Shown here piece by piece: positions 1 through 7,487 of a DNA stretch of 64,000 nucleotides. A program made the position numbers and the translations under genes. The DNA is from a virus: positions 1 to 64,000 of the IMG/VR virus record IMGVR_UViG_3300010885_017276. One strand, given 5' to 3'. The notes under the pieces were generated by a model. The model did not search any database. It was not told where the DNA came from and saw only the letters and a list, made by a program, of their open reading frames with translations. The number at the start of each line of letters is the position of its first letter. Position 1 is the stretch's first letter.

Positions 1-2
1 AA

Positions 3-31
3 TAAAAAAAGAAGAGGAGCCGAAGCCCCTC
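3..31 (-). terminator. Rho-independent terminator ending the leftward operon
   Basis: On the minus strand the arms 25-31 and 14-20 form a 7-bp stem (one G-U pair) closed by a UUCG tetraloop, followed by a T-rich tail at 3-13. It lies just after the last leftward gene and should end transcription of the appendage genes. Confidence 0.85.
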
Positions 32-80
32 CTCACCCAACAGAAAAAGAGGAAAACCAAAAACCTCTAATCTTTATATT

Positions 81-314
81 TTAACATTCAGTAGGCGTTA
101 TAGCTAGACTTATATAAGGAGATACTGTTACTATCTCATATAAACATTGTCTGATCATGTCATTACCTGCGTTTAATACTACTGTAAACTCTAATCCATT
201 ACAGCCTATAATAACTAAATTCACAGTTTTTGTTAGGTCAGTTAGTGTTATCTCATACTCTGTACAAGGTAGCTTTATCTCTGTCTTGAATATTTGCTTT
301 TTGAAGGTACTCAT
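81..314 (-). CDS. Hypothetical protein, last gene of the leftward unit
   Basis: This 77-residue protein is not recognised. It has four cysteines, alternating hydrophobic/polar stretches that suggest beta structure, and no membrane segment. It starts 2 nt after the stop of the upstream Cys-rich gene, so it is co-transcribed with the appendage genes and may be a small virion protein; that role rests on position only. Confidence 0.65.
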   Translation of the reverse strand: MSTFKKQIFKTEIKLPCTEYEITLTDLTKTVNLVIIGCNGLEFTVVLNAGNDMIRQCLYEIVTVSPYISLAITPTEC

Positions 315-316
315 TG

Positions 317-856
317 TTAGAAGGTTAAGTTACCAAATAGTTGGTATACACTAGATGATCCTATTTTTTCTATATACGCCCAATAGTGTTGTCCTAATAT
401 TTTGTATCCAACTGGTGTGTTTATTGTTGCTCCAGGTCCTGCTACAAATGTTACGACTTGATTTCCTTGTTGTACAAAGCCTACATTTATCTTACTGGTA
501 AGTATAGCTGGAACATTTATATTAACCGTTCCTGGGTCTCCATCTGGGATAATAATGGTATAGTTATTATCTAGGTTAGACAATGTATACTCATAAGTAT
601 CATCTTCGGTTCCGTAATCTAAAGTTTTTTGTAGATTATCATTACAACAGGTTTGGCTAAACTTATCACAAATGTAAGTATCTAGCTGTTGAATAAGTTC
701 TGTTAGTATTGTACCTTTTTTGATGCCGGAGCAAGCTAAATCATTTCCTGTGTACAATACACAATCAGTTGATAAGTCTTTTATTGGGCATGCACAATCT
801 GTTGTAGTACATGTACTTGTACAGATTGAAGTTGTTGTATTTCCGCAGTTACACAT
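317..856 (-). CDS. Cys/Thr-rich virion appendage-like protein
   Basis: A 179-residue protein. The first ~25 residues are packed with Cys and Thr (it opens MCNCG). A segment around residues 30-70 (DCVLYTGNDLACSGI, then an amphipathic helix) resembles the layout of the upstream gene at 1146-1595. The C-terminal two thirds look beta-rich. It is one of three consecutive Cys-rich genes (317, 868, 1146) at the end of the structural operon. I infer a small fibre, decoration or tail-tip subunit; no enzyme motif is visible. Confidence 0.7.
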   Translation of the reverse strand: MCNCGNTTTSICTSTCTTTDCACPIKDLSTDCVLYTGNDLACSGIKKGTILTELIQQLDTYICDKFSQTCCNDNLQKTLDYGTEDDTYEYTLSNLDNNYTIIIPDGDPGTVNINVPAILTSKINVGFVQQGNQVVTFVAGPGATINTPVGYKILGQHYWAYIEKIGSSSVYQLFGNLTF

Positions 857-867
857 ATCTTATAGTT

Positions 868-1143
868 TTATGGTGCACAACAAGCAATTAAGTCTGCTTG
901 TAATGTTGCTATTGCTGATGATTGAAGACCTACTTCTGTTTCTAAGGTAGTTATTCTACTGTCTTGTGCTTGAAGTTCTGCTACTAAGGCATTGATTACT
1001 TCTAATAGTGTGCTATTGGCTGTTAGGCCTAGATAAGTAATGCTAGGTACATGTATAGTACACGTTGTAGGTGTGGTTATACCATTGCAAGGTGCTGGGT
1101 CCTGATTTAATACAGGTACGTTTGTTTGACTACAAGTTGCCAT
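868..1143 (-). CDS. Small coiled-coil Cys-containing appendage protein
   Basis: A 91-residue protein with an N-terminal Cys/Pro/Thr-rich part and a C-terminal heptad-like segment (about residues 45-85, leucine/isoleucine at regular spacing around ALVAELQAQDSRITTLE), ending in a double cysteine. The helix suggests a trimeric coiled coil, common in fibre proteins. It sits between two other Cys-rich genes and probably belongs to the same virion substructure. Function unknown. Confidence 0.65.
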   Translation of the reverse strand: MATCSQTNVPVLNQDPAPCNGITTPTTCTIHVPSITYLGLTANSTLLEVINALVAELQAQDSRITTLETEVGLQSSAIATLQADLIACCAP

Positions 1144-1145
1144 AA

Positions 1146-1595
1146 TTAAGGTGTTGCTATTTGAGTTAATATATATTGTAAAGTTTCTCCTAAAGTTGTT
1201 ATAGGATTAAGACAGTCATCTACTCCTAAGTCTGTAAAATTACATCCTGTAATATCTATATTACAGATAGCTGTATCTTCTAACACTTTTACTCTATCTC
1301 TAAGTAAACAAATTTCCTCTTCGTATTTTATTAATACATTTTTTACAATTGTTTTTCCCCCCTCTTGAACATACGATAGACAATCTTCTCCTAATGCTGA
1401 TAAATCTATCTCATCTTTTATTTCACCTATAAGTGTATAAGTGTCATCTGTAGTCTCTTCCAAAGTTACACATCCACCAGCTTCTACTAATGAAGATAGC
1501 CCAGAAAAAACTGGTACGTTTTCTTCATAATACACACATGTAGCGTAAACTTTTTCACCGCATGTATTTTTTACTTTATTTCCACAATTTTTCAT
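1146..1595 (-). CDS. Cys-rich appendage-like protein
   Basis: A 149-residue protein starting MKNCGNK with several Cys in the first 20 residues (VYATCVYYEEN), a mixed middle part, and a helix near residues 85-110 with heptad spacing. The layout is like the gene at 317-856. Its ATG overlaps the TGA of the upstream gene (ATGA), which suggests translational coupling. Not recognised; likely a virion component by position. Confidence 0.7.
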   Translation of the reverse strand: MKNCGNKVKNTCGEKVYATCVYYEENVPVFSGLSSLVEAGGCVTLEETTDDTYTLIGEIKDEIDLSALGEDCLSYVQEGGKTIVKNVLIKYEEEICLLRDRVKVLEDTAICNIDITGCNFTDLGVDDCLNPITTLGETLQYILTQIATP

Positions 1596-1726
1596 CCTTG
1601 GCCTCGATTTAATTTTTTATAATTTTTTGAACTTTTTAGTTTTGATGTTCCGCTTTTAGAGTGGACTCCAGGTCTTCTTACTTTAGGCTTTGACTCAAAG
1701 CTTGTACTGTTTGTTTTTGCCGCCAC
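1592..1726 (-). CDS. Small basic protein with RRPGVHSK motif
   Basis: A longer frame reaches back to 1798, but it would overlap the upstream gene by 70 nt. I chose a GTG at 1724-1726, two bases after the upstream stop. This gives a 44-residue, very basic, Ser/Lys-rich protein with the motif KVRRPGVHSKSGTSKLKSS. As I recall, short proteins with this motif recur in Bacteroidota phages near structural genes, function unknown. Its charge would suit nucleic-acid or virion binding. Confidence 0.65.
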   Translation of the reverse strand: MAAKTNSTSFESKPKVRRPGVHSKSGTSKLKSSKNYKKLNRGQG

Positions 1727-1728
1727 TT

Positions 1729-2088
1729 CTAGAATATAAAGGTTGCTAATAATGCTCCAAGTATTCCTCCATAGCTTCCAAAGTGTACATCTCCCCAATC
1801 AAATGGTGCACCGTACAAATCTTCATATAGTAACTCTCTCAAGAAGTTAACTCCGAATGCTCCAAATCCTCCTACGAATAAATGGAACCAAAATGGTGTT
1901 CCGGCTAGATTAAGAAAGGTTAATAGCACGTACATTGAAGGTAGGGTCAATAAGAATGAATAACCTAGATGTAGGTGATATCTATTCTTGATAAACAGAG
2001 GTGTAAAGATATACTTGACATCTGTAATGTATTTTAGTAGTCCTGATTTTACTACTTCGCAAATTGGGCAAATGTTTTCTAATTTCAT
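1729..2088 (-). CDS. Small integral membrane protein with N-terminal CxxC
   Basis: A 119-residue protein with CPIC at residues 7-10, a hydrophobic block at about 40-80 (two likely membrane passes) and a glycine-rich hydrophobic C-terminus (about 100-119). The stretch RELLYEDLYGAPFDWGD before the last hydrophobic segment recalls small periplasm-facing membrane proteins of the YfiM/DUF2279 type, but the match is weak. Lying in the structural operon, it could take part in lysis or host-envelope interaction. Confidence 0.65.
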   Translation of the reverse strand: MKLENICPICEVVKSGLLKYITDVKYIFTPLFIKNRYHLHLGYSFLLTLPSMYVLLTFLNLAGTPFWFHLFVGGFGAFGVNFLRELLYEDLYGAPFDWGDVHFGSYGGILGALLATFIF

Positions 2089-2096
2089 TTTATTAT

Positions 2097-2423
2097 TTAT
2101 TTAAAGGGTTGTTCTTCTATTACGTTTGTTGGGTTCTGTTTTGCTAGTATTTCTAAATCTAGATTATGTTTTAGTGCAGGTACATCCAATAATTCTGTAA
2201 GCCAATCCTCCACAATTAACTGTGTTAGATCTTCATATAGTACAAAATCTTGAGGGTCCGGTTCATTTAGTTTTTGAGCTCCGTACACATTTGATTTGTA
2301 TATCTTATCTCCTACTTGCTCTTGGGCATCTAGCTTCCAATGAACTTGTCTGACTACCTTTTTAAGATTGCCTACTTGCGAATCATAGTCTAATGCTTTT
2401 ATATTCCAAGTATAGGTTATCAT
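2097..2423 (-). CDS. Small phage virion-associated protein (DUF7936-like)
   Basis: A 108-residue protein. The opening MITYTWNIKALD, a middle HWKLDAQEQ and a later FVLYEDLTQLIVEDWL follow the pattern of a widespread small phage protein family (tail/assembly-associated, no proven activity). The family assignment is from memory. It is packed tightly between other small structural-operon genes. Confidence 0.65.
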   Translation of the reverse strand: MITYTWNIKALDYDSQVGNLKKVVRQVHWKLDAQEQVGDKIYKSNVYGAQKLNEPDPQDFVLYEDLTQLIVEDWLTELLDVPALKHNLDLEILAKQNPTNVIEEQPFK

Positions 2424-2427
2424 TTTT

Positions 2428-2679
2428 TTAATAAGTTAATATAGTTATGTTTTTGTCTGTTGCTACACAATTCTCAACCCAAGTGTTATCTGTTCCCCAT
2501 TCTGTAAACTCTTCGTCTGTTAACGTGTAGTTCCAGCTAGTGCAAACTAAACCTTCTTCGGTCAATAGTTCATTGTAGGTTGTGCAGGTTGTTGCGTCTG
2601 TTTGAAAGTTTAAGATTAAAACTTTTAGTTTAGTAGCTTCTCCTGTAAAGGGAAAATCAATAGGTTTAATTTGTGCCAT
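2428..2679 (-). CDS. Hypothetical small protein
   Basis: An unrecognised 83-residue acidic protein with four Cys and a beta-like pattern. It begins 4 nt before... more exactly, its stop is 4 nt upstream of the start of the 108-residue gene, in the same tight operon. Possibly a small virion component. Confidence 0.65.
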   Translation of the reverse strand: MAQIKPIDFPFTGEATKLKVLILNFQTDATTCTTYNELLTEEGLVCTSWNYTLTDEEFTEWGTDNTWVENCVATDKNITILTY

Positions 2680-2693
2680 TTATTTATTTATTA

Positions 2694-3770
2694 TTATCCT
2701 ATGAATGTCCACCCTGTGGATTTGTTTATATATAAGCCTTCTACCATATCGGTGCAATATACCATTAATCCAACTGCAGGAGTTGCTATTGCTAGCCTTT
2801 GTGCGTTTGTCATTCTCGGTGGTATATCTGCTAATGTGATAAAAGGATTTACTCCGTCTTCACCATCATTAGTCAACTGAGAGGTACTTGTAGGTATAAG
2901 TGATACTACATCTGTCCATTCTGTACCTGTTACTGTAGACATCAAGAAGTCTCCGTTGTTACCCTCAAAATTGTTTGAGTCGTAAAAGGAGTCATCTAGT
3001 CTGAAGCTTCCTGCTACATGTAGTCTTTGTGTTGGTAAGGTTGTGCCTAGGCCTAAGTTGCCATTTGCAAGTAGTCTCATCATCTCTGTTACAGATCCCC
3101 AGCTAAACAATGGCCTAGATGATGGATTTGTTAAGACTCCGTTATTAGGATCTGTTGGGCTGCTTGTGTTTGCGGCTAGGTATTGGATATACGGAGAAGA
3201 AGACGACAGATCATCTGCGGATTTACCTAATCCTCTGAATAGTAAAGCTTGGTAGCCTCCTTCTGTATATCCTACGTGTGTAGGTATAAATCTTCCGTTT
3301 GTTGTTGTGCCGTTTGCTATAAAAAACTTGTCTACTGCGTTGTCTGATACAGTTGCTGCGTAGATGCTTTCTCTTCCCCCCGTAATTGCCGTGGCTTGTC
3401 CATGTATTAGAGCAAGTGGCGTTGTTGTTCCTATTCCTATCTTACTCGTGGCTTCGTACATTATACTGTTGCCTACGGTGTTGTTAGAAGTGAACTTTGT
3501 TATGTAGTTTGTTGTGCCGTTTATTGCAGTAGCAAGGTTGGCGTATGTGATATATCCTACGTTATTGAAAAGTAATGATATATTGTCTCCCGGTTGGAGT
3601 GATCCTGTGTTTAGATCTATTAATGGAAATGGTAATCCTCCCTGATCTGTAATGTATGTCTTTATCTGAGTGTCAAATGTAGCTTTGACATAATATACAG
3701 TATTAGGTCTTAGGGTAGAAGATAAAGTTTTTACTTTATAATGCTTAACCTCTGATAGATTATCACTCAT
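2694..3770 (-). CDS. Tail fibre-like protein with GIGTTTP-type repeats
   Basis: A 358-residue protein. Two copies of a short repeat, KIGIGTTTPLALIHG and NLGLGTTLPTQRLHV, are typical of Bacteroidota phage fibres and adhesins. The C-terminal ~40 residues (NAQRLAIATP...GLYINKSTGWTFIG) match a common fibre C-terminal cap pattern. No catalytic motif is seen. It lacks the MKNYLKF docking module of the other fibres, so it may attach differently. Confidence 0.75.
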   Translation of the reverse strand: MSDNLSEVKHYKVKTLSSTLRPNTVYYVKATFDTQIKTYITDQGGLPFPLIDLNTGSLQPGDNISLLFNNVGYITYANLATAINGTTNYITKFTSNNTVGNSIMYEATSKIGIGTTTPLALIHGQATAITGGRESIYAATVSDNAVDKFFIANGTTTNGRFIPTHVGYTEGGYQALLFRGLGKSADDLSSSSPYIQYLAANTSSPTDPNNGVLTNPSSRPLFSWGSVTEMMRLLANGNLGLGTTLPTQRLHVAGSFRLDDSFYDSNNFEGNNGDFLMSTVTGTEWTDVVSLIPTSTSQLTNDGEDGVNPFITLADIPPRMTNAQRLAIATPAVGLMVYCTDMVEGLYINKSTGWTFIG

Positions 3771-3800
3771 TTTTGGTTTGTTTTTTTACTGTTCTTTTTT

Positions 3801-4145
3801 CTACCACTGGATATCAGCCCAGTTGCAGCAACTTGATATATTAGATGAATCGTCACATCCGTAAGGTTCATCGTATATCTTGAAATCTTCTAGTTTAGAT
3901 CTGTACTTAACTCCTTCTAGATCTCCGTTTATTTTTTTAGATACCCAGTCAATCAACTCACATTCGTCCGTACAAAGTATATTGTAGAACATCTGAGAGT
4001 GTCTTAGTTTATCCTTGTCTACATCTTGGCCTATTCCAAATTTTTTGTTTAGGTAGTACAAGTCTGCATATCTTAGCAAGTCATCTTCAAACTTATCGAA
4101 GTAGTTTTCTTGACTTAGCTCTCTAAAATTTTGTTGTCCGGCCAT
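3801..4145 (-). CDS. Hypothetical structural-operon protein
   Basis: I use the internal ATG at 4143-4145, which overlaps the upstream stop as TAATG; a frame extending to 4154 would add three residues. The 114-residue protein is mostly helical in its first half (LLRYADLYYLNKKFGIG) and ends with a Cys-rich tail (SSCCNWADIQW). Coupled to the upstream gene. Not recognised. Confidence 0.7.
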   Translation of the reverse strand: MAGQQNFRELSQENYFDKFEDDLLRYADLYYLNKKFGIGQDVDKDKLRHSQMFYNILCTDECELIDWVSKKINGDLEGVKYRSKLEDFKIYDEPYGCDDSSNISSCCNWADIQW

Positions 4146-4693
4146 TATAAGCAATCTTTACAGTCAGCCAATGATTTCAAAAGCTCTCTGGCTTGTTGAA
4201 AGAATCTATCAGCTTTTACGAAATCTCCTAATTTTGCGTGAGACTTAGCTACTTTGATTAGCCAGTCAATATCGTATATTTTATTTCTAAAATCTTTGTC
4301 TGATTTAGAATACTCAAATCCGTGTTTTACAATTACTTTAGATAGCTCTAACTCTGCACGGTCTGTCTTTAGATAGTACTTTGTTTTTTCAAAGTTTGTG
4401 TATCCACTCTTTAAGGTGATAGTATATATACCGTCTTGTAAGTCTGAGTATACTTCGTCTGTACAATCATTTGTAAGACAAGTTATTCCAAAGTTGTGAC
4501 TGTTAAAAGAGTTTATAGAGTTCTTCAAAAAAGAATACACTAATGCTTTCTTAGATCCGGGCAATATTATTTCAATGTTAGCCGGTAAATCTTCTGCATA
4601 TATCCAATCGCTACTATCTCCAATCCACAATGTTTGTACAGTTGACTGTATAACATCAAAGTCTATTTTTATTTCTCCTACTACTTGTGTCAT
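4145..4693 (-). CDS. Virion-associated protein, beta N-terminus and helical C-terminus
   Basis: A 182-residue protein with a beta-rich N-terminal part (about 1-115) and a helical C-terminal part (about 130-182; DIDWLIKVAKSHAKLGDF...QARELLKSL, ending CKDCL). I recall this C-terminal pattern from Bacteroidota phage structural operons; no activity is known. Translationally coupled to the next gene. Confidence 0.7.
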   Translation of the reverse strand: MTQVVGEIKIDFDVIQSTVQTLWIGDSSDWIYAEDLPANIEIILPGSKKALVYSFLKNSINSFNSHNFGITCLTNDCTDEVYSDLQDGIYTITLKSGYTNFEKTKYYLKTDRAELELSKVIVKHGFEYSKSDKDFRNKIYDIDWLIKVAKSHAKLGDFVKADRFFQQARELLKSLADCKDCL

Positions 4694-4709
4694 GGTTTTT
4701 TATTTTTAA

Positions 4710-5384
4710 TTAGTTGTATACTCTGATTTCGATTGGTGTGTTGTTTAACTGATTATTCGCATCTGTTTGACTAGGGCCTTGTGTTAAAATAAAAAAATAA
4801 CTACCCGAAAGCCTTAAAAATCCATAAGAAACACCTGCAGCGTCATCTCCAACAGAACCTAAAAAACCAACAGTTTTACCAACTGGAAAAAAAGATTCTG
4901 GCTCTGAAGAAACTTGATAATAACCCACAACATTATAAGCAAACCAAATATTCCCAATAGTATTTTCTAACACTGTTACTACTGGAGCTCCTGTGTTGTA
5001 AGATAAAAGAACTGATGGATCACTCCCCCAATTAGGAGATGTCCCTGTAGCTACAAAATAAGTTCCAATACCATTATTTGGTGCGCCTACATTCATAAAA
5101 TTAGCACTATGCGAATTTTCTATTCTATAGGTAACGCCTATTGTAAGTTCTCCTGAACTAATTGTTTGCACATCATCCCCACCACTCTGTGTAAGAAGAG
5201 CTGTGTACACTTTGTATGGTGGTAAATCTGAAGCTTTTGTAAATGGATCTATTCCTGTGTTTGTAAAATCTGCTAAGTCATAGTCTGCAGCGTTAATAGG
5301 ATTGTCCTCTAATTCTTTTACTCGTTCTGGTAATCTAAACCAACTAGCTGTAGTTGGTAACGGAAATTTTAAATAATTTTTCAT
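4710..5384 (-). CDS. Fibre/appendage protein with MKNYLKF docking module
   Basis: The upstream ATG at 5393 is possible, but all paralogues begin MKNYLKF, so I start at 5384 (224 residues). Residues 1-27 (MKNYLKFPLPTTASWFRLPE, then RVKELED) are the shared module. A later segment (YKVYTALLTQSG; then LENTIGNIWFAYNVVGYY) and the terminal IEIRVYN are shared with the protein at 20322-21134, so these two share distal domains as well. Likely a fibre or baseplate-associated subunit. Confidence 0.8.
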   Translation of the reverse strand: MKNYLKFPLPTTASWFRLPERVKELEDNPINAADYDLADFTNTGIDPFTKASDLPPYKVYTALLTQSGGDDVQTISSGELTIGVTYRIENSHSANFMNVGAPNNGIGTYFVATGTSPNWGSDPSVLLSYNTGAPVVTVLENTIGNIWFAYNVVGYYQVSSEPESFFPVGKTVGFLGSVGDDAAGVSYGFLRLSGSYFFILTQGPSQTDANNQLNNTPIEIRVYN

Positions 5385-5386
5385 AT

Positions 5387-5812
5387 TTAGCAAATATCTA
5401 TTCCTGTGAATTGTACTCCGTCATAAACTAATTCTGTGCATGTTGTATATGCTAATATGCTTATACTATTTTCTAAATCCCCACATGCTACTGGATTTAC
5501 ATTACCTCCTGTTGATATAATAATAGTGCCTGAATCTGATTTGGCCATAATGTATACTCTATTACCTTTTAAAATTGAAGACCCCGGTAACAAATTTAAA
5601 TTAAAATTATCTGTTAATGGTCCATCAAATGAAACTACTGTATCTATAGAAGATATTGTTATATTTATATCTTGATTAAATGAAGGTACTGGTATTGTTA
5701 TAATTTCTCTACTATATGAAGATACTAACATATCTTCTAGTGCTTTTACTCTTTCAGGTAGCCTAAACCACGTTGCTGTAGTTGGTAATGGAAACTTCAA
5801 ATAATTTTTCAT
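5387..5812 (-). CDS. Short appendage protein with MKNYLKF docking module
   Basis: A 141-residue protein beginning with the shared module (MKNYLKFPLPTTATWFRLPE, RVKALED) followed by a beta-rich domain with no recognisable family. It is the shortest of the module-bearing proteins. Its stop is 2 nt before the start of the next module-bearing gene. Confidence 0.8.
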   Translation of the reverse strand: MKNYLKFPLPTTATWFRLPERVKALEDMLVSSYSREIITIPVPSFNQDINITISSIDTVVSFDGPLTDNFNLNLLPGSSILKGNRVYIMAKSDSGTIIISTGGNVNPVACGDLENSISILAYTTCTELVYDGVQFTGIDIC

Positions 5813-5813
5813 A

Positions 5814-6443
5814 TTATTTTTTTATTTCAAATATTTTTACTTTGGCTCCTATGTAGTAGTTGCTTCTTGTGTCTGCTCCTATTGTAAGGATTGTGCCCTT
5901 TTTGTTTTGTATTCCTACGTCCGCCTTTACTCCTAGGTTGCTTAATGTTTGGTTGTTGAATAATTCTAACCCCCCATACAAAGCAAGGACTGTTTGTGGA
6001 ACTGGTATGTCTGCTTTTACTTCGGTTTCTTTTATAGTGTACTTAGGTTTTACCTCTATAATTTCTCCTCGGTACTTTGTGTAAATTTCTAATTTTAAAT
6101 CTTTATTATCGTACACGTAGGTGCCATCTTTTTCTTGTATGGCATCTAAGTATAGTTTTAATCTTTTAATGCTGTCAGTAGCTTTTAAATAGTCTTCAGC
6201 GAGTTGTTTGTTTATAGGATTCTCTGTGTAAATTGTTTTACCGTCTTTATAGACAATAGAGTCCTTTTTCTTTTCCCCCGGAATAATATTCGTAGGCTTA
6301 TCAAACTGTCCCTCTTTTGCTGGAACTTTTATTGTCACTGGAATAGTGGTCTTAGGTTCAGCACATTGTTTTACTAATGTAAACAAGTAGATGATCGCAA
6401 AGATCCCTACTACATATAATACATTTGTTAAAGGCTTAGGCAT
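5814..6443 (-). CDS. Membrane-anchored protein of the lysis cassette (spanin-like candidate)
   Basis: A 209-residue protein with one N-terminal membrane segment (about residues 7-24, YVVGIFAIIYLFTLV), a long polar helical middle (about 80-115) and a C-terminal beta-like domain. It overlaps the endolysin gene by 8 nt and follows holin and endolysin, so it completes a holin-endolysin-third-protein cassette. Topology and position suggest a spanin-like or envelope role; there is no clear homology to known spanins. Confidence 0.65.
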   Translation of the reverse strand: MPKPLTNVLYVVGIFAIIYLFTLVKQCAEPKTTIPVTIKVPAKEGQFDKPTNIIPGEKKKDSIVYKDGKTIYTENPINKQLAEDYLKATDSIKRLKLYLDAIQEKDGTYVYDNKDLKLEIYTKYRGEIIEVKPKYTIKETEVKADIPVPQTVLALYGGLELFNNQTLSNLGVKADVGIQNKKGTILTIGADTRSNYYIGAKVKIFEIKK

Positions 6444-6984
6444 TTAATAATTTTTTATATTTTGCTAATAATTCTTTTCTATGGTCGATACCATTTGTAC
6501 CACCATTAATTTTTTCAGTTACTGTCAAAACATCGTCTTTGTCAGCTGGAGCATTTAGTTTTTTCTTGTCCCAAAACCATAATGCAGCAACCATAGCGTT
6601 TGCTTCTTCTAGTAATAGATCCGGATTGTTTACAAAATCTATACCGGTATCTTTTGTTAATGTTGAGTAGTTAGTTTTACCTGTAAGTTGTATGAAACCT
6701 CTTCCACGATATTTCCAACCATCTCCTGGAGAAGTGTTCCCCATTCTATTTGCATAAACTATATTAGCTATTGATTGAGGTTTTCTCTCACAAGCTAGTG
6801 CTGTCTCTTTTGTAAAGTATTTTTTAAATGTTTTTAGAAGGCCCTCAGCTGAATAGTTCAGGTTTTCTGATATTGCCTTTAGTCCACTCTCGTGCTCAAT
6901 CTGAGCCATAAAGTGTGCCAGTCTTAGTGGTGTGTTTACAGAGTACTTACTTAATAAACTTTTGTATTTTTCGTATAAGGCCAT
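6436..6984 (-). CDS. Endolysin, glycoside hydrolase family 19
   Basis: A 182-residue single-domain GH19 (chitinase/lysozyme-like) protein that should cleave peptidoglycan glycan strands at lysis. The family signature runs from AHFMAQIEHESG (about residues 23-34; catalytic Glu candidates E32 and E40, the latter in SENLNYSAEGL) through MGNTSPGDGWKYRGRGFIQL to the C-terminal INGGTNGIDHRKELL. There is no signal peptide, so export to the wall depends on the holin encoded 5 nt upstream. Confidence 0.92.
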   Translation of the reverse strand: MALYEKYKSLLSKYSVNTPLRLAHFMAQIEHESGLKAISENLNYSAEGLLKTFKKYFTKETALACERKPQSIANIVYANRMGNTSPGDGWKYRGRGFIQLTGKTNYSTLTKDTGIDFVNNPDLLLEEANAMVAALWFWDKKKLNAPADKDDVLTVTEKINGGTNGIDHRKELLAKYKKLLNA

Positions 6985-6989
6985 ACCTG

Positions 6990-7418
6990 CTACTTTAGTA
7001 CATCTACATCGTCTTTTATCTCTTTGGATCTTTTCAAGAAAGCTTTCAGTAGTTTGAATATATCTACATTAAAAGACTCCTCGAAGTTCTCTTTTATACT
7101 AACAGACTCTATAAATATTAATATTATTGTTACTACTTTGGTAAAAAAGAATGGTATTGAAAACCACATTTTAAAAAACTCGCCTAACAGAAAATTATCA
7201 ATAGTGTATATTAACAATACAGCTGATTGATATAGTACAAATTTTGAAACTATATTGCTTAACTTCCTAGAAGTTATTTTTTGTTTTAATTTTACAGCCT
7301 TAGATATACCAAATACGGTATCTAATGCTATAGCAGTCGCTACTGAGATTAATAGGCCTTGTATAGGTGCGAAAAATAATAGAAGGGTTGTAAGAAAATA
7401 AGCCAGATGAGTCTTCAT
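6990..7418 (-). CDS. Holin (phage_holin_4-like)
   Basis: A 142-residue membrane protein with three or four hydrophobic segments (about residues 5-35, 60-78, 84-107) and a charged C-terminal tail rich in Lys/Asp/Glu. The motif ISVATAIALDTVFGISKA followed by a basic stretch is typical of the TcdE/phi29-type holin family. It directly precedes the GH19 endolysin. Expected to permeabilise the inner membrane and release the endolysin. Confidence 0.8.
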   Translation of the reverse strand: MKTHLAYFLTTLLLFFAPIQGLLISVATAIALDTVFGISKAVKLKQKITSRKLSNIVSKFVLYQSAVLLIYTIDNFLLGEFFKMWFSIPFFFTKVVTIILIFIESVSIKENFEESFNVDIFKLLKAFLKRSKEIKDDVDVLK

Positions 7419-7443
7419 TTATTCTTCTTTTAAAAAGTTATAT

Positions 7444-7475
7444 AAAAAAAGGAGGAGTGTTTTGCTCCTCCTTTT
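7444..7475 (-). terminator. Rho-independent terminator after the 659-residue virion protein
   Basis: Inverted arms 7451-7457 and 7465-7471 (7 bp, GGAGGAG/CTCCTCC) are followed on the minus strand by a run of seven T. It separates the virion-protein gene from the lysis cassette. Confidence 0.85.
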
Positions 7476-7487
7476 AGTTTTTTATTA